Positions 1 through 8,634 of a stretch of DNA of 54,207 nt are shown here, one piece after another. The translations under genes were made by a program, and so were the position numbers. Below the pieces are notes generated by a model. The model made no database searches and was not told the origin of the DNA. It worked only from the letters and a program-made list of their open reading frames with translations. Numbering within the stretch: the first letter of the stretch is position 1; each line of letters starts with the position of its first letter. The DNA is from Lachnospiraceae bacterium. Its GTDB lineage: Bacteria; Bacillota; Clostridia; Lachnospirales; Lachnospiraceae. The stretch covers positions 1-54,207 of the forward strand of contig JALEWA010000044.1 of the NCBI GenBank assembly GCA_022788085.1, written 5' to 3'.

Positions 1-27
1 TCAAAGTATTAGAAGGGACTTGTCGTT

Positions 28-633
28 ATGGAGAACACTAAGACGCGTGAGCCGCAACAAAAGCGGTCCATTGAGAAAAAGAACAGAATCATTGAAATCG
101 GTTTTCGCCTGATGTGCGAAAAGGGCTATCAGAATACAACAACAGCTGATATTGCAAAGGCGGCAGGCGTTTCTACCGGTATCATATACAGCTATTTTAA
201 GGACAAGCATGATATCTTCATTTGTGGTTTGGAGGTTTATGGAAATAAACTGCTTGCCCCTATTTACAGTGAAATAACACCTGATATTGATATTTATAAA
301 AGTCTTGAGAAAATCATTGATTCCTTAGTGGAAGGACATAGAATATTTGAAAATTTCCACAAAGAGATTGGGGCTTTGACAATGACGGATGAAGCCGTTG
401 CCCAAATCATGCTGGACACCGAAATAAAAACAACAAAGCAGCTTGAAGTTATGCTTTCACAGGTCGGCTTTGATACAACAAATCTGGCAGAGAAAACGCA
501 TGTTATTTATAATTTAGTAGAAGCGCTTTGCCATGAAATAACCTTTCATAATCACAAAGAACTGGATTATGATAAAATGCGACAAATTGTTATTGATGCC
601 GTTATACACATTCTTGGAGAACCTCGGAAATAA
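28..633 (+). CDS. TetR/AcrR-family transcriptional regulator
   Basis: A 201-residue protein with a TetR-type N-terminal helix-turn-helix at about residues 15-60, ending in the characteristic GIIYSYFKDKHDIF recognition-helix segment. The C-terminal part is all-helical and divergent, as expected for the ligand-binding domain, so the inducer cannot be guessed. A purine-rich AGAAGGGA lies about 9 bases before the ATG. It converges on the sodium:solute symporter gene and shares a bidirectional terminator with it. TetR proteins often repress a nearby transporter, so the palindrome in the symporter leader is a possible target, but nothing in the sequence proves this. Confidence 0.9.
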   Translation: MENTKTREPQQKRSIEKKNRIIEIGFRLMCEKGYQNTTTADIAKAAGVSTGIIYSYFKDKHDIFICGLEVYGNKLLAPIYSEITPDIDIYKSLEKIIDSLVEGHRIFENFHKEIGALTMTDEAVAQIMLDTEIKTTKQLEVMLSQVGFDTTNLAEKTHVIYNLVEALCHEITFHNHKELDYDKMRQIVIDAVIHILGEPRK

Positions 634-639
634 CTACTC

Positions 640-680
640 AAAAACAGCTTTCCGCCACCATGCGAAAAGCTGTTTTTTAT
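640..680. terminator. Bidirectional terminator between TetR gene and symporter gene
   Basis: Stem AAAACAGCTTT / AAAGCTGTTTT flanked by an A-run on one side and a T-run on the other. It can end transcripts from both converging genes. Confidence 0.85.
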
Positions 681-688
681 TTTTACAA

Positions 689-2218
689 TCAATCTTCCTT
701 CAAATACTCTTTCTCTGATACATGAACCGGCTTTTCATAACAGGTAAAGATCTGTTCAACTCCTGCCTTGTCAGGCTTTGGTGTTATCAGACTCACAAGC
801 GGTGTAATGATTAAGCCTGCTATCATGGCGATTGCCCCAGCATTAATCGGTGAGGCAATGAACTTGAAGAACATGTTGGAAACGGTAATGCCAACACCGC
901 AGATAAAGCTTGCCCATACACCGGCTCTTGTAACACCCTTCCAGTAAAGACCATACAGGAAAGGCGCAAGGAAAGCGCCTGCCAAGGCTCCCCATGAAAT
1001 ACCCATAAGCTGAGCAATGAAGGTTGGCGGGTCCAGTGCCAGTACAACGGAAACCACAATAAAGAACACAATCAATACTCTGATGTAAAGAAGCTGTTTC
1101 TTATCATTCATTTCCTTAACAAAATTATCCTTAATAAAATCAAGAGTCAACGTAGATGCTGAAGTCAATACAAGTGATGACAGAGTTGACATCGATGCCG
1201 ACAATACCAGTACAATCACGACACCAATCAAAAGATCCGGCAAAGTCGCAAGCATGGCAGGAATGATAGCATCATACATAACGCTTCCGTCAGCCTTATA
1301 AATCGCCTCTGTGTCAAATAATCTTCCAAAACCGCCAAGGAAATAACATCCACCTGAAACAACAATTGCAAAAGCTGTAGAAACAATCGTTCCTGTTTTT
1401 ATTGCTTTCTCACTCTTTATCGCATAGAACTTATGAACCATCTGTGGAAGTCCCCATGTTCCAAGGGAAGTCAGAATAATAACGCCCACAAGGTTTACCG
1501 GGTCTGTTCCAAAAAAGGATGCAAAAGCTCCCTGCTGTCCCATGGTTGCCGGTACATCGGATGGTATCTCTGAAAGCTTACGCACAGCCTCCATAAATCC
1601 TCCTTGTCCGGAAAGTACTGCTAAAATAACAACTGTAATTCCAATCAGCATGATGATTCCCTGAATGAAATCATTAATAGCTGTTGCAAGGTAGCCACCC
1701 ATGATGACATAAACACCGGTAAGAACTGCCATCGTTATAACGCAGACAGCATATGGAATGTCAAATGCCATACCAAACAATCTGGATAGTCCATTGTATA
1801 CAGATGCCGTATACGGAATCAGAAATACAAATGCTATCGCAGATGCTATAACTTTAAGTGCCTTGCTGTCATATCTCTTTCCAAAAAAGTCAGGCATAGT
1901 AGCAGCCTCTAAATGATGTGTCATAACTCTCGTTCTTCGTCCCATCAAAACCCATGCAAGAAGAGAACCGATAAATGCATTACCAAGACCAATCCAGGTA
2001 GATGCCAAACCATACTTCCATCCAAATTGTCCTGCATAACCTACAAATACAACAGCAGAAAAATAAGATGTTCCATAAGCAAATGCAGTCAGCCAGGGAC
2101 CAACGCTTCGTCCCCCCAGAACGAAGTCCGTCATGCTGGATGTACTTTTTCTTGCATATACCCCCACTGCAATCATACATCCAAAAAATACAAGCAACAT
2201 AAGAATTTTTGCCAGCAT
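689..2218 (-). CDS. Sodium:solute symporter (SSS family)
   Basis: About 509 residues and a multi-spanning membrane protein of the SSS/PutP family, with the family's usual length and around 13 hydrophobic segments. The N-terminal region (DFVLGGRSVGPWLTAFAYG) matches the conserved first re-entrant/TM segment of these Na+-coupled importers; the substrate is not evident. An ATG 18 bases further upstream (2236) exists, but its codons 2-3 are themselves the AGGAGG ribosome-binding site, so translation should start at 2218. A consensus promoter and a perfect palindrome lie directly upstream, suggesting a dedicated regulated transcript. The last 40 residues are hydrophilic. Confidence 0.9.
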   Translation of the reverse strand: MLAKILMLLVFFGCMIAVGVYARKSTSSMTDFVLGGRSVGPWLTAFAYGTSYFSAVVFVGYAGQFGWKYGLASTWIGLGNAFIGSLLAWVLMGRRTRVMTHHLEAATMPDFFGKRYDSKALKVIASAIAFVFLIPYTASVYNGLSRLFGMAFDIPYAVCVITMAVLTGVYVIMGGYLATAINDFIQGIIMLIGITVVILAVLSGQGGFMEAVRKLSEIPSDVPATMGQQGAFASFFGTDPVNLVGVIILTSLGTWGLPQMVHKFYAIKSEKAIKTGTIVSTAFAIVVSGGCYFLGGFGRLFDTEAIYKADGSVMYDAIIPAMLATLPDLLIGVVIVLVLSASMSTLSSLVLTSASTLTLDFIKDNFVKEMNDKKQLLYIRVLIVFFIVVSVVLALDPPTFIAQLMGISWGALAGAFLAPFLYGLYWKGVTRAGVWASFICGVGITVSNMFFKFIASPINAGAIAMIAGLIITPLVSLITPKPDKAGVEQIFTCYEKPVHVSEKEYLKED

Positions 2219-2251
2219 AAAGTAATGCCTCCTCATAAGTATTTTTTAACG

Positions 2252-2290
2252 CATAAAAGCGTTGAACTTTAACGTTTCAACGCTTTTATG
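2252..2290. promoter_or_regulatory. Perfect 15-bp inverted repeat in the symporter leader (operator or hairpin)
   Basis: Arms CATAAAAGCGTTGAA (2252-2266) and its exact reverse complement (2276-2290) surround a 9-base loop. It sits between the predicted transcription start (about 2300, minus strand) and the start codon. No T-run follows the stem on either strand, so a terminator is less likely than an operator or a structured leader. Confidence 0.6.
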
Positions 2291-2306
2291 TGCTAAAGTA
2301 TACTTG

Positions 2307-2335
2307 ATTATATCGCATACACTATTTTATGTCAA
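2307..2335 (-). promoter_or_regulatory. Consensus sigma-A promoter of the symporter gene
   Basis: On the minus strand TTGACA (2335-2330), a 17-base spacer and TATAAT (2312-2307). It overlaps the 3' end of the upstream AI-2E-family gene and points to the symporter. Confidence 0.8.
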
Positions 2336-3515
2336 TATCTTTATCAACTGCTGAATTACTATCCTTTTTCAGAATCATGAGGTCAATTTCATCCAATTTG
2401 CGATATTGGTTCAAATTGGCAATCAAAATCTTGAAGCTAAGCTTTGGTGTGTCAAACAATCCTGCTTCATTCATGTTCACAATGATAATACCAATCGGAA
2501 CTGCGAGAATCATTCCTACCACTCCTGCAATCCTATAACCGGCATAGAGCAGAAATAAGGTTGGTATTGGTGGCATCCCTATAGAGTCACCCATAATCTT
2601 AGGTTGAATCAGCTGCCTTACCAATTGTCCCACTCCCCAGATAATCAAGAATCCCACTGCCAGAAAGTAGTCTCCACTCAGCAGCTTAAGCACTGCCCAG
2701 GGCCAGAATACAGCTCCGCTTCCAAAGAATGGGAGAAAATCAAGCGCTGCAATCGCTAATGCAATCAGAAATGCATAGTCAACCCTTAAAATGGTAAGAC
2801 CTGTCAGAATCAAAAAATAAATCCAAACCTCTATCTTAAGCTGTGCCTTTAAATATCCTCCCACAGCCTGCTTAAGACTTTGATATACTACGTCATATCT
2901 TTTATAGACAGAAGCCGGTATGATTCTCCGAGCCACTTGAAATACATATTCTCTCTCGGCAATGAAGAAATAAGAAGAAAGCATGCTCATTATGACAGCA
3001 ATTATTACATTAGCAATACTTCCCACCATAGAACCAACGCCATCAAAGGAAAAAGACTCCATATTAGAAGGTATTCCCTTAACAAACTCGCCAATCATAT
3101 TTCCAATGGTATTCAACGTTTGTGTCCATTCCGGCGAAAGATTGACAAATGCATGATTTATCATATTTCCAAAGTGTGAAATATCATTCTCCAATGATTC
3201 CCACATTTCAGGGAGCGAACTGATAAATCCCTGAAGCTGTTTCGCAAGAAGGGAGATGACCAGATATCCTGTTCCGCTGACTGCACCGATTACCAGAACA
3301 ATTACCACAACCGTTCCTGCTCTACGCCTTATCTTCATTTTCTTCTCAAGAAATTGTACCAATGGGTTTGCAATACAGGAAATAATCCATCCCACCACAA
3401 ATGGCATAAAGAAAATCAAGATTCTTGGTATTAAGAAAATACATAATAATAAAACAATGATAGAAACTAATATATTGATAATCATTTTAAGATTTCGCTG
3501 ATACTGCTTCTTCAT
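2322..3515 (-). CDS. AI-2E family transporter / YtvI-like membrane protein
   Basis: A 397-residue membrane protein of the AI-2E (PerM/YtvI) family: hydrophobic segments at the N terminus, a soluble amphipathic middle region (about residues 80-150), then a C-terminal block of membrane segments containing the family-typical stretch around IQPKIMGDSIGMPPIPTLF. Members are secondary transporters or, in spore formers, sporulation integral membrane proteins such as YtvI; which applies here is open. GAGG lies at suitable spacing before the ATG. It follows ysxC by about 40 bases and may be the last gene of the proteostasis transcript. Confidence 0.88.
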   Translation of the reverse strand: MKKQYQRNLKMIINILVSIIVLLLCIFLIPRILIFFMPFVVGWIISCIANPLVQFLEKKMKIRRRAGTVVVIVLVIGAVSGTGYLVISLLAKQLQGFISSLPEMWESLENDISHFGNMINHAFVNLSPEWTQTLNTIGNMIGEFVKGIPSNMESFSFDGVGSMVGSIANVIIAVIMSMLSSYFFIAEREYVFQVARRIIPASVYKRYDVVYQSLKQAVGGYLKAQLKIEVWIYFLILTGLTILRVDYAFLIALAIAALDFLPFFGSGAVFWPWAVLKLLSGDYFLAVGFLIIWGVGQLVRQLIQPKIMGDSIGMPPIPTLFLLYAGYRIAGVVGMILAVPIGIIIVNMNEAGLFDTPKLSFKILIANLNQYRKLDEIDLMILKKDSNSAVDKDIDIK

Positions 3516-3555
3516 AAGAATATGCCTCGCTCTCTGCTTACGATTTATCTACTCG

Positions 3556-4182
3556 TTATTCTGTTTCCATTTCTACTTCACCATGCTCCCGCTTATACTG
3601 TAAAAGCAGCTCATCAATGAGGTCATACGTTTCTTCCCTTCCCTGCTTTGTTTCTGCTGAAAAAGGAATTACAATTGTTTCTGAATCAACTCCGAGCCCC
3701 TGCTTTATGAGCTTTATCTGCTTTTGAAGCTGGCTGCGCTTAATCTTATCAAGTTTTGTCGCAATAATAATTGGATGAAAGCCATTTGACATAATCCAGT
3801 CATACATCTGTTTGTCGTTTGCAGATGGCTCATGACGAATATCTATGAGTAGAAATACTGCCTGCAGGACTTTGGATTTATGCAGGTATTTTTCAATCAT
3901 CTTACCCCATTTTTCCTTTTCTGTCTGGCTTACCTTAGCATAGCCATATCCCGGTAAATCCACAAAATACATCTCATCATTAATATTGTAAAAATTAATG
4001 GTCTGCGTTTTTCCCGGCTGGGCACTGGTTCTTGCAAGTGATTTACGGTTCATCAATGCATTAATCAGCGAAGATTTCCCTACGTTACTCTTTCCTGCAA
4101 ATGCTATTTCCATCTTCTGGTTATCCGGTATCTGACTTGTCACACCAATTACCGTTTCCAGACTGACATTTTTAATAACCAT
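3556..4182 (-). CDS. ysxC: Ribosome biogenesis GTPase YsxC/EngB
   Basis: A 208-residue small GTPase of the TrmE-Era-EngA-YihA-Septin class that takes part in large-subunit assembly. The G1 motif GKSNVGKSSL, the G3 motif DLPGYG and the G4 motif TKLDK are all visible, and length matches the family. GGAGG sits 6 bases before the ATG. It lies 27 bases after lon, a pairing conserved in Bacillus and Clostridia, so the two are probably co-transcribed. Confidence 0.97.
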   Translation of the reverse strand: MVIKNVSLETVIGVTSQIPDNQKMEIAFAGKSNVGKSSLINALMNRKSLARTSAQPGKTQTINFYNINDEMYFVDLPGYGYAKVSQTEKEKWGKMIEKYLHKSKVLQAVFLLIDIRHEPSANDKQMYDWIMSNGFHPIIIATKLDKIKRSQLQKQIKLIKQGLGVDSETIVIPFSAETKQGREETYDLIDELLLQYKREHGEVEMETE

Positions 4183-4209
4183 ATATTTCCTCCATTTTTC
4201 CTGAAGAGC

Positions 4210-6579
4210 TTATGCCTTGCGCTTTCTTGTCTGCTTAGCTGCGCGTTTATGTTCAGAAGCAAATGCCTTCTCAAGCACATCCTCCATGGTATCCACAAAA
4301 CAGATTTCCATACCGGATTTGATTTCTTTTGATATCTCATCTACATCACTTTCGTTCTCATGTGGCACAAGTACAGTTGTAATCCCTGCTGTTTTTGCCG
4401 CAAGAAGCTTTTCCTTTAAGCCACCGATTGGCAATACTCTTCCACGAAGTGTGATCTCTCCTGTCATTGCGACTTTACATTTTACAGGAGTTTGTGTTAT
4501 TGCGGAAAGTACTGCAGTTGCCATTGTGATACCGGCCGACGGTCCATCCTTTGGTACTGCTCCCTCCGGTATATGAATATGAAAATCATGCTCTTTAAAA
4601 TATTCTGCATTAATGCCATAATTGAATGCTATTGACCTGATATAACTGATTCCGGTCATTGCAGACTCCTTCATAACATCGCCAAGTTTTCCGGTCAGCT
4701 CTATCTCTCCCTTACCCGGCATAACATTCACTTCGATTTGCAGGGTATCTCCTCCAACACTCGTCCAGGCAAGTCCTCTGACAATACCGATATCATCCTT
4801 TTCATTTGCCTTATCCATACGGTACTTTGGCTTTCCCAAGTACTTTTCCAGATTTTGGCTCGTTACCTTAAGTTTTTTATCCTTATCTTCCATAAGCAGT
4901 TTTGCAGCCTTGCGGCAAATGCTTCCAATCTGACGTTCCAAACCACGAACGCCCGCTTCTCTTGTGTAATATGTAATCAAATCCTTTAACGCACCATCAC
5001 TAATGGATAGTTGTTCCGGCTTGATTCCATTCTTCGAAAATTCTTTTGAAATAAGATGATTCTTCGCAATATGGAACTTTTCATTTGCAGTATAGCTTCC
5101 CACTTCGATGATATCCATACGATCAAGCAACGGTCTTGGTATGTTACCTGCATCATTTGCTGTAGCGATGAATAAAACCTTTGATAAATCAACAGGAATC
5201 TCCAGATAATGATCCCGGAAATGACAGTTCTGTTCAGGATCTAATACTTCAAGCAGCGCAGAAGAGGTATCGCCTTTATAGTCACTGCTTACCTTATCGA
5301 TCTCATCCAACAGCATCAACGGATTGCAGACACCTGCCTCCTTAATTCCGCTTGCGATTCTTCCCGGCATAGCTCCAATATAGGTTCTTCGATGTCCTCT
5401 TATCTCTGCTTCATCCCTGACACCGCCAAGACAGATTCTTACATATTTACGATTCAATGCCTCTGCAATAGACTTTGCAATCGAAGTTTTTCCGGTTCCT
5501 GGAGGTCCTACCAGACACAAGATAGGTGCATCTCCTTTGCTGGTTAGACTTCTGACTGCCAGATATTCCAGGATTCTCTCCTTCACCTTCTCCAAACCAT
5601 AGTGGTCTCTTTCAAGAATCTCCTCTGCCTTATGGATATCAAGCATATCCCTGGATGCTTTATTCCAGGGCATTTCAAGCAAAGTCTCAATATATGTCCT
5701 TTCTACAGCGCCTTCAGAGCTTGCGCCCATGACATTTTTGAACCGTTCTATCTCCTTCTTGATTTTTTCCTTAACCTCTTTATCTGCCTTTAACTTCTCA
5801 AGCTCCTGTTCAAACTGCTCTACGTCAGAATATGGGTCCTTATCTCCAAGTTCTTCCCTAATATATGACATCTGCTCACGAAGGATATATTCTCTTTGGT
5901 TCTTATCTATTTTCTCCTTTACCTTCGCGGCAAGCTGTGTCCTGATTGCTGCTATCTGAGCCTCATTCATAAGCATGGTAATCATCACCGTTGCCTGTTC
6001 CTGTATATCTGTTATTTCGAGCAGACTCTGTTTCTGTTCAAAGGTAAAGGGTGTATTAATGGCAACCTGATTCAGTAAAAATGCTAAACTGTTTTGCTCA
6101 TTAAAATAACGTCCAAGGCTTTTTCCAACCTTTGGATAAAACTTTACATATGCTCCAAATACCTCTTTCAAGGAGCGAATCAGTGCCTCTTCCTCCTGTG
6201 GCTCTAATTCCTCCTGTGAAGCTTCTATTTCTTCAATGACTGCACTTAAATATGTGCCTTCATGGTCTTTCAATTCTATCATTTTGGCCTTCTTCATGCC
6301 CTCAACAAGAACACGGTCAATCTGGTTAGGCAGTTTCGTGACCTGCTTAATCAAAGCTACCGTTCCAACCTCATATAAGGACTCCTTAGTTGGCATATCC
6401 TCACCAGGATTCTTCTGTGCAACAAGGAATATCTTCTGACCTTCGTTCAATGCCTGTTCTACTGCCTTTGTTGATATTGTTCTACTCAAATCAAAATGAA
6501 TAATCATATCCGGCAGAACCGTTAATCCTCTTAGTGCTACCAAAGGCAGCTCATACTTTCTGTCTATTATTTCATTCAT
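4210..6579 (-). CDS. lon: ATP-dependent protease Lon
   Basis: A 789-residue LonA protease. The N-terminal substrate-binding domain (about 1-200) is followed by a coiled linker, an AAA+ module with Walker A GPPGTGKT and Walker B LMLLDEIDK, and a C-terminal Ser-Lys protease domain. The catalytic serine is in DGPSAGITM and the catalytic lysine in GGLKEKLLAAKTAG. The last residues are basic (RAAKQTRKRKA). It degrades misfolded and regulatory proteins in the cytoplasm. The Shine-Dalgarno sequence before the ATG is weak. A terminator-like hairpin lies immediately upstream, so expression may depend on partial read-through from clpX. Confidence 0.98.
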   Translation of the reverse strand: MNEIIDRKYELPLVALRGLTVLPDMIIHFDLSRTISTKAVEQALNEGQKIFLVAQKNPGEDMPTKESLYEVGTVALIKQVTKLPNQIDRVLVEGMKKAKMIELKDHEGTYLSAVIEEIEASQEELEPQEEEALIRSLKEVFGAYVKFYPKVGKSLGRYFNEQNSLAFLLNQVAINTPFTFEQKQSLLEITDIQEQATVMITMLMNEAQIAAIRTQLAAKVKEKIDKNQREYILREQMSYIREELGDKDPYSDVEQFEQELEKLKADKEVKEKIKKEIERFKNVMGASSEGAVERTYIETLLEMPWNKASRDMLDIHKAEEILERDHYGLEKVKERILEYLAVRSLTSKGDAPILCLVGPPGTGKTSIAKSIAEALNRKYVRICLGGVRDEAEIRGHRRTYIGAMPGRIASGIKEAGVCNPLMLLDEIDKVSSDYKGDTSSALLEVLDPEQNCHFRDHYLEIPVDLSKVLFIATANDAGNIPRPLLDRMDIIEVGSYTANEKFHIAKNHLISKEFSKNGIKPEQLSISDGALKDLITYYTREAGVRGLERQIGSICRKAAKLLMEDKDKKLKVTSQNLEKYLGKPKYRMDKANEKDDIGIVRGLAWTSVGGDTLQIEVNVMPGKGEIELTGKLGDVMKESAMTGISYIRSIAFNYGINAEYFKEHDFHIHIPEGAVPKDGPSAGITMATAVLSAITQTPVKCKVAMTGEITLRGRVLPIGGLKEKLLAAKTAGITTVLVPHENESDVDEISKEIKSGMEICFVDTMEDVLEKAFASEHKRAAKQTRKRKA

Positions 6580-6592
6580 TCTAAACCACGCC

Positions 6593-6629
6593 TTTAAAAA
6601 TAGACGCCGCCCAATAAAAGGCAGCGTCT
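6593..6629 (-). terminator. Terminator/attenuator between clpX and lon
   Basis: On the minus strand AGACGCTGCC pairs with GGGCGGCGTCT around a TTTTATT loop and is followed by ATTTTT. Only about 14 bases separate its T-run from the lon start codon, which leaves no room for a lon promoter in between. Confidence 0.75.
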
Positions 6630-6648
6630 CTATATTTTGTGTTTATAA

Positions 6649-7917
6649 TTATCTCGCCTTTTTCTCACGCTCAGCACGTACTGCTTCACGATGTACAATG
6701 AAAGGCTGACTTGTTCCTTCAACTGCTTCCTTTGTAATGACGCAGCTCTCAATTGTTTCGTCAGAAGGAATCTCATACATGACATCCATCATGATTTTTT
6801 CCATAATGGATCTTAAGCCTCTTGCTCCTGTCTGTCTCTCTAATGCCTTCTGGGCAATTGCATCAATTGCTTCCGGCTCGAAGCTAAGCTTAACATCATC
6901 AAGTTCAAAAAGCTTCTGATACTGCTTAATCAGTGCATTCTTCGGCTCCTTTAAAATGCGAACCAATGCATCCTTATCAAGACCTTCTAAAGATACATTA
7001 ATAGGCACACGACCAACAAATTCCGGAATCAGACCATACTTTGTCAAATCCTGAGGTGTTACCTCCTTCAACACAGCTCCGATATCCTTCTCTGTCTTAG
7101 AAGCAATCTCCTTATTGAACCCGATGGACTTACAGTCAAGTCTTGCTTCCACAATCTTATCAAGACCATCAAATGCTCCACCGCATATAAATAAGATATT
7201 GGTGGTATCAATCTGAATCAATTCCTGATGAGGATGCTTTCTACCCCCCTGTGGTGGTACACTTGCAACAGTTCCCTCAACGATCTTTAATAATGCCTGC
7301 TGTACGCCTTCCCCTGATACATCTCTGGTAATAGAGACATTCTCACTTTTCTTTGTAATCTTATCAATCTCATCAATGTAAATAATACCATACTGGGCAC
7401 GCTCTACATCATAATCCGCTGCCTGGATCAACTTAAGCAGAATATTCTCTACGTCTTCACCTACATAGCCTGCCTCGGTTAAGGTAGTAGCATCTGCAAT
7501 TGCAAATGGAACGTTAATAATCTTAGCAAGCGTCTGGGCAAGATAAGTTTTACCGGAACCTGTCGGTCCAATCATGATAATATTACTCTTCTGTAATTCA
7601 ACATCAAGATCCTTCTGTGCCGTAACACGCTTATAATGATTGTATACAGCAACAGACAGTACCTTTTTTGCTTCATCCTGTCCTATTACATATTCATCCA
7701 GGAAATCCTTGATTTCTACCGGCTTTAAAAGGTTGATATCGATGTTGCTGCCTGCCGGCTCTTCATCATATTCTTCCTCTATGATATCTGCACAGATATC
7801 AACACATTCATCACAGATATATACACCTGCGGGACCTGCTATCAGCTTTCTGACCTGATCCTGTGTTTTGTTACAGAAAGAGCATCTCACCTTTCCATCA
7901 GTGCTTTTTCCAGCCAT
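6649..7917 (-). CDS. clpX: ATP-dependent Clp protease ATP-binding subunit ClpX
   Basis: A 422-residue unfoldase of the ClpXP protease. The N-terminal four-cysteine zinc domain (CSFC near residue 12 and CDEC near residue 35) is followed by AAA+ motifs: Walker A GPTGSGKT, pore loop GYVGED and Walker [10 protein letters not shown]. The loop CKSIGFNKE carries the IGF tripeptide that docks into ClpP, so partnership with the neighbouring clpP product is expected. It lies about 75 bases after clpP; the gap contains a small palindrome flanked by a duplicated Shine-Dalgarno-like 10-mer. Confidence 0.98.
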   Translation of the reverse strand: MAGKSTDGKVRCSFCNKTQDQVRKLIAGPAGVYICDECVDICADIIEEEYDEEPAGSNIDINLLKPVEIKDFLDEYVIGQDEAKKVLSVAVYNHYKRVTAQKDLDVELQKSNIIMIGPTGSGKTYLAQTLAKIINVPFAIADATTLTEAGYVGEDVENILLKLIQAADYDVERAQYGIIYIDEIDKITKKSENVSITRDVSGEGVQQALLKIVEGTVASVPPQGGRKHPHQELIQIDTTNILFICGGAFDGLDKIVEARLDCKSIGFNKEIASKTEKDIGAVLKEVTPQDLTKYGLIPEFVGRVPINVSLEGLDKDALVRILKEPKNALIKQYQKLFELDDVKLSFEPEAIDAIAQKALERQTGARGLRSIMEKIMMDVMYEIPSDETIESCVITKEAVEGTSQPFIVHREAVRAEREKKAR

Positions 7918-7924
7918 TCCTTTT

Positions 7925-7970
7925 CTCCCTTTTTGTAACTATTCAGTACCTTCATAGTTACTCCCTTTTT
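7925..7970 (-). repeat. Small palindrome with GAAGGTACTGA loop, flanked by 10-bp direct repeats, before clpX
   Basis: Read on the minus strand, arms GTAACTAT and ATAGTTAC (7935-7942, 7954-7961) enclose the 11-base loop GAAGGTACTGA. The same loop, with a different but still perfectly paired stem, occurs at 24901-24929. The 10-mer AAAAAGGGAG, which resembles a ribosome-binding site, is present on both sides (7925-7934 and 7961-7970), as if the palindrome had been inserted with target duplication. Confidence 0.65.
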
Positions 7971-7992
7971 ACTATTTTTTATGAACTACCGA

Positions 7993-8592
7993 TTATTCGT
8001 CCTTCTTGTCAGATTTATAAGCAATGACCTGGTCAATCAAACCATATTCTTTTGCTTCCTCTGCGGACTTCCAATTGTCACGTTCTGTATCAGCAGCTAC
8101 TACTTCGTACGGCTTACCACAGTTCTCAGCTAACATACGGTTGAGCTTTTCCTTAGTCTGCAAAATATGCTTTGCAGCGATTTCAATCTCTGTTGCCTGT
8201 CCCTGTGCACCACCAAGTGGCTGATGAATCATGATTTCTGCATTTGGAAGAGCAAATCTCTTGCCCTTAGTACCTCCTGCTAAAAGGAATGCACCCATAC
8301 TTGCAGCCATACCGATACAGATTGTAGATACATCACACTTAATGTAGCGCATGGTATCATAAATTGCCATACCTGCTGTTACAGAGCCGCCCGGACTGTT
8401 GATGTATAACTGAATATCCTTATCCGGCTCTTCTGCTTCCAGGAAAAGAAGCTGCGCAACAACAAGACTTGCTGTTGTTTCATTTACTTCTTCTCCAAGA
8501 AAAATAATACGTTCTTTTAATAACCTTGAGTAAATATCGTAGGAACGTTCGCCTCTACTTGTTTGCTCAATGACATAAGGCACCAAACTCAT
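7993..8592 (-). CDS. clpP: ATP-dependent Clp protease proteolytic subunit ClpP
   Basis: A 199-residue serine peptidase forming the barrel of ClpXP. The catalytic triad is visible: Ser in GMAASMGAF (near residue 98), His in IMIHQPLGG (near 123) and Asp in the AADTERDNW region (near 172). Length is standard. GGAGG lies 8 bases before the ATG. It sits between tig and clpX on the same strand, a conserved cluster linking chaperone and protease functions. Confidence 0.98.
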   Translation of the reverse strand: MSLVPYVIEQTSRGERSYDIYSRLLKERIIFLGEEVNETTASLVVAQLLFLEAEEPDKDIQLYINSPGGSVTAGMAIYDTMRYIKCDVSTICIGMAASMGAFLLAGGTKGKRFALPNAEIMIHQPLGGAQGQATEIEIAAKHILQTKEKLNRMLAENCGKPYEVVAADTERDNWKSAEEAKEYGLIDQVIAYKSDKKDE

Positions 8593-8634
8593 ACTACTTA
8601 CCTCCAGTTTTATTGCATTCTTCTAATATCTATT

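Noticed and set aside
2252-2290. Terminator of the AI-2E-family gene
   Set aside because: The stem is perfect but no T-run follows on the minus strand, and it lies downstream of the symporter's consensus promoter.
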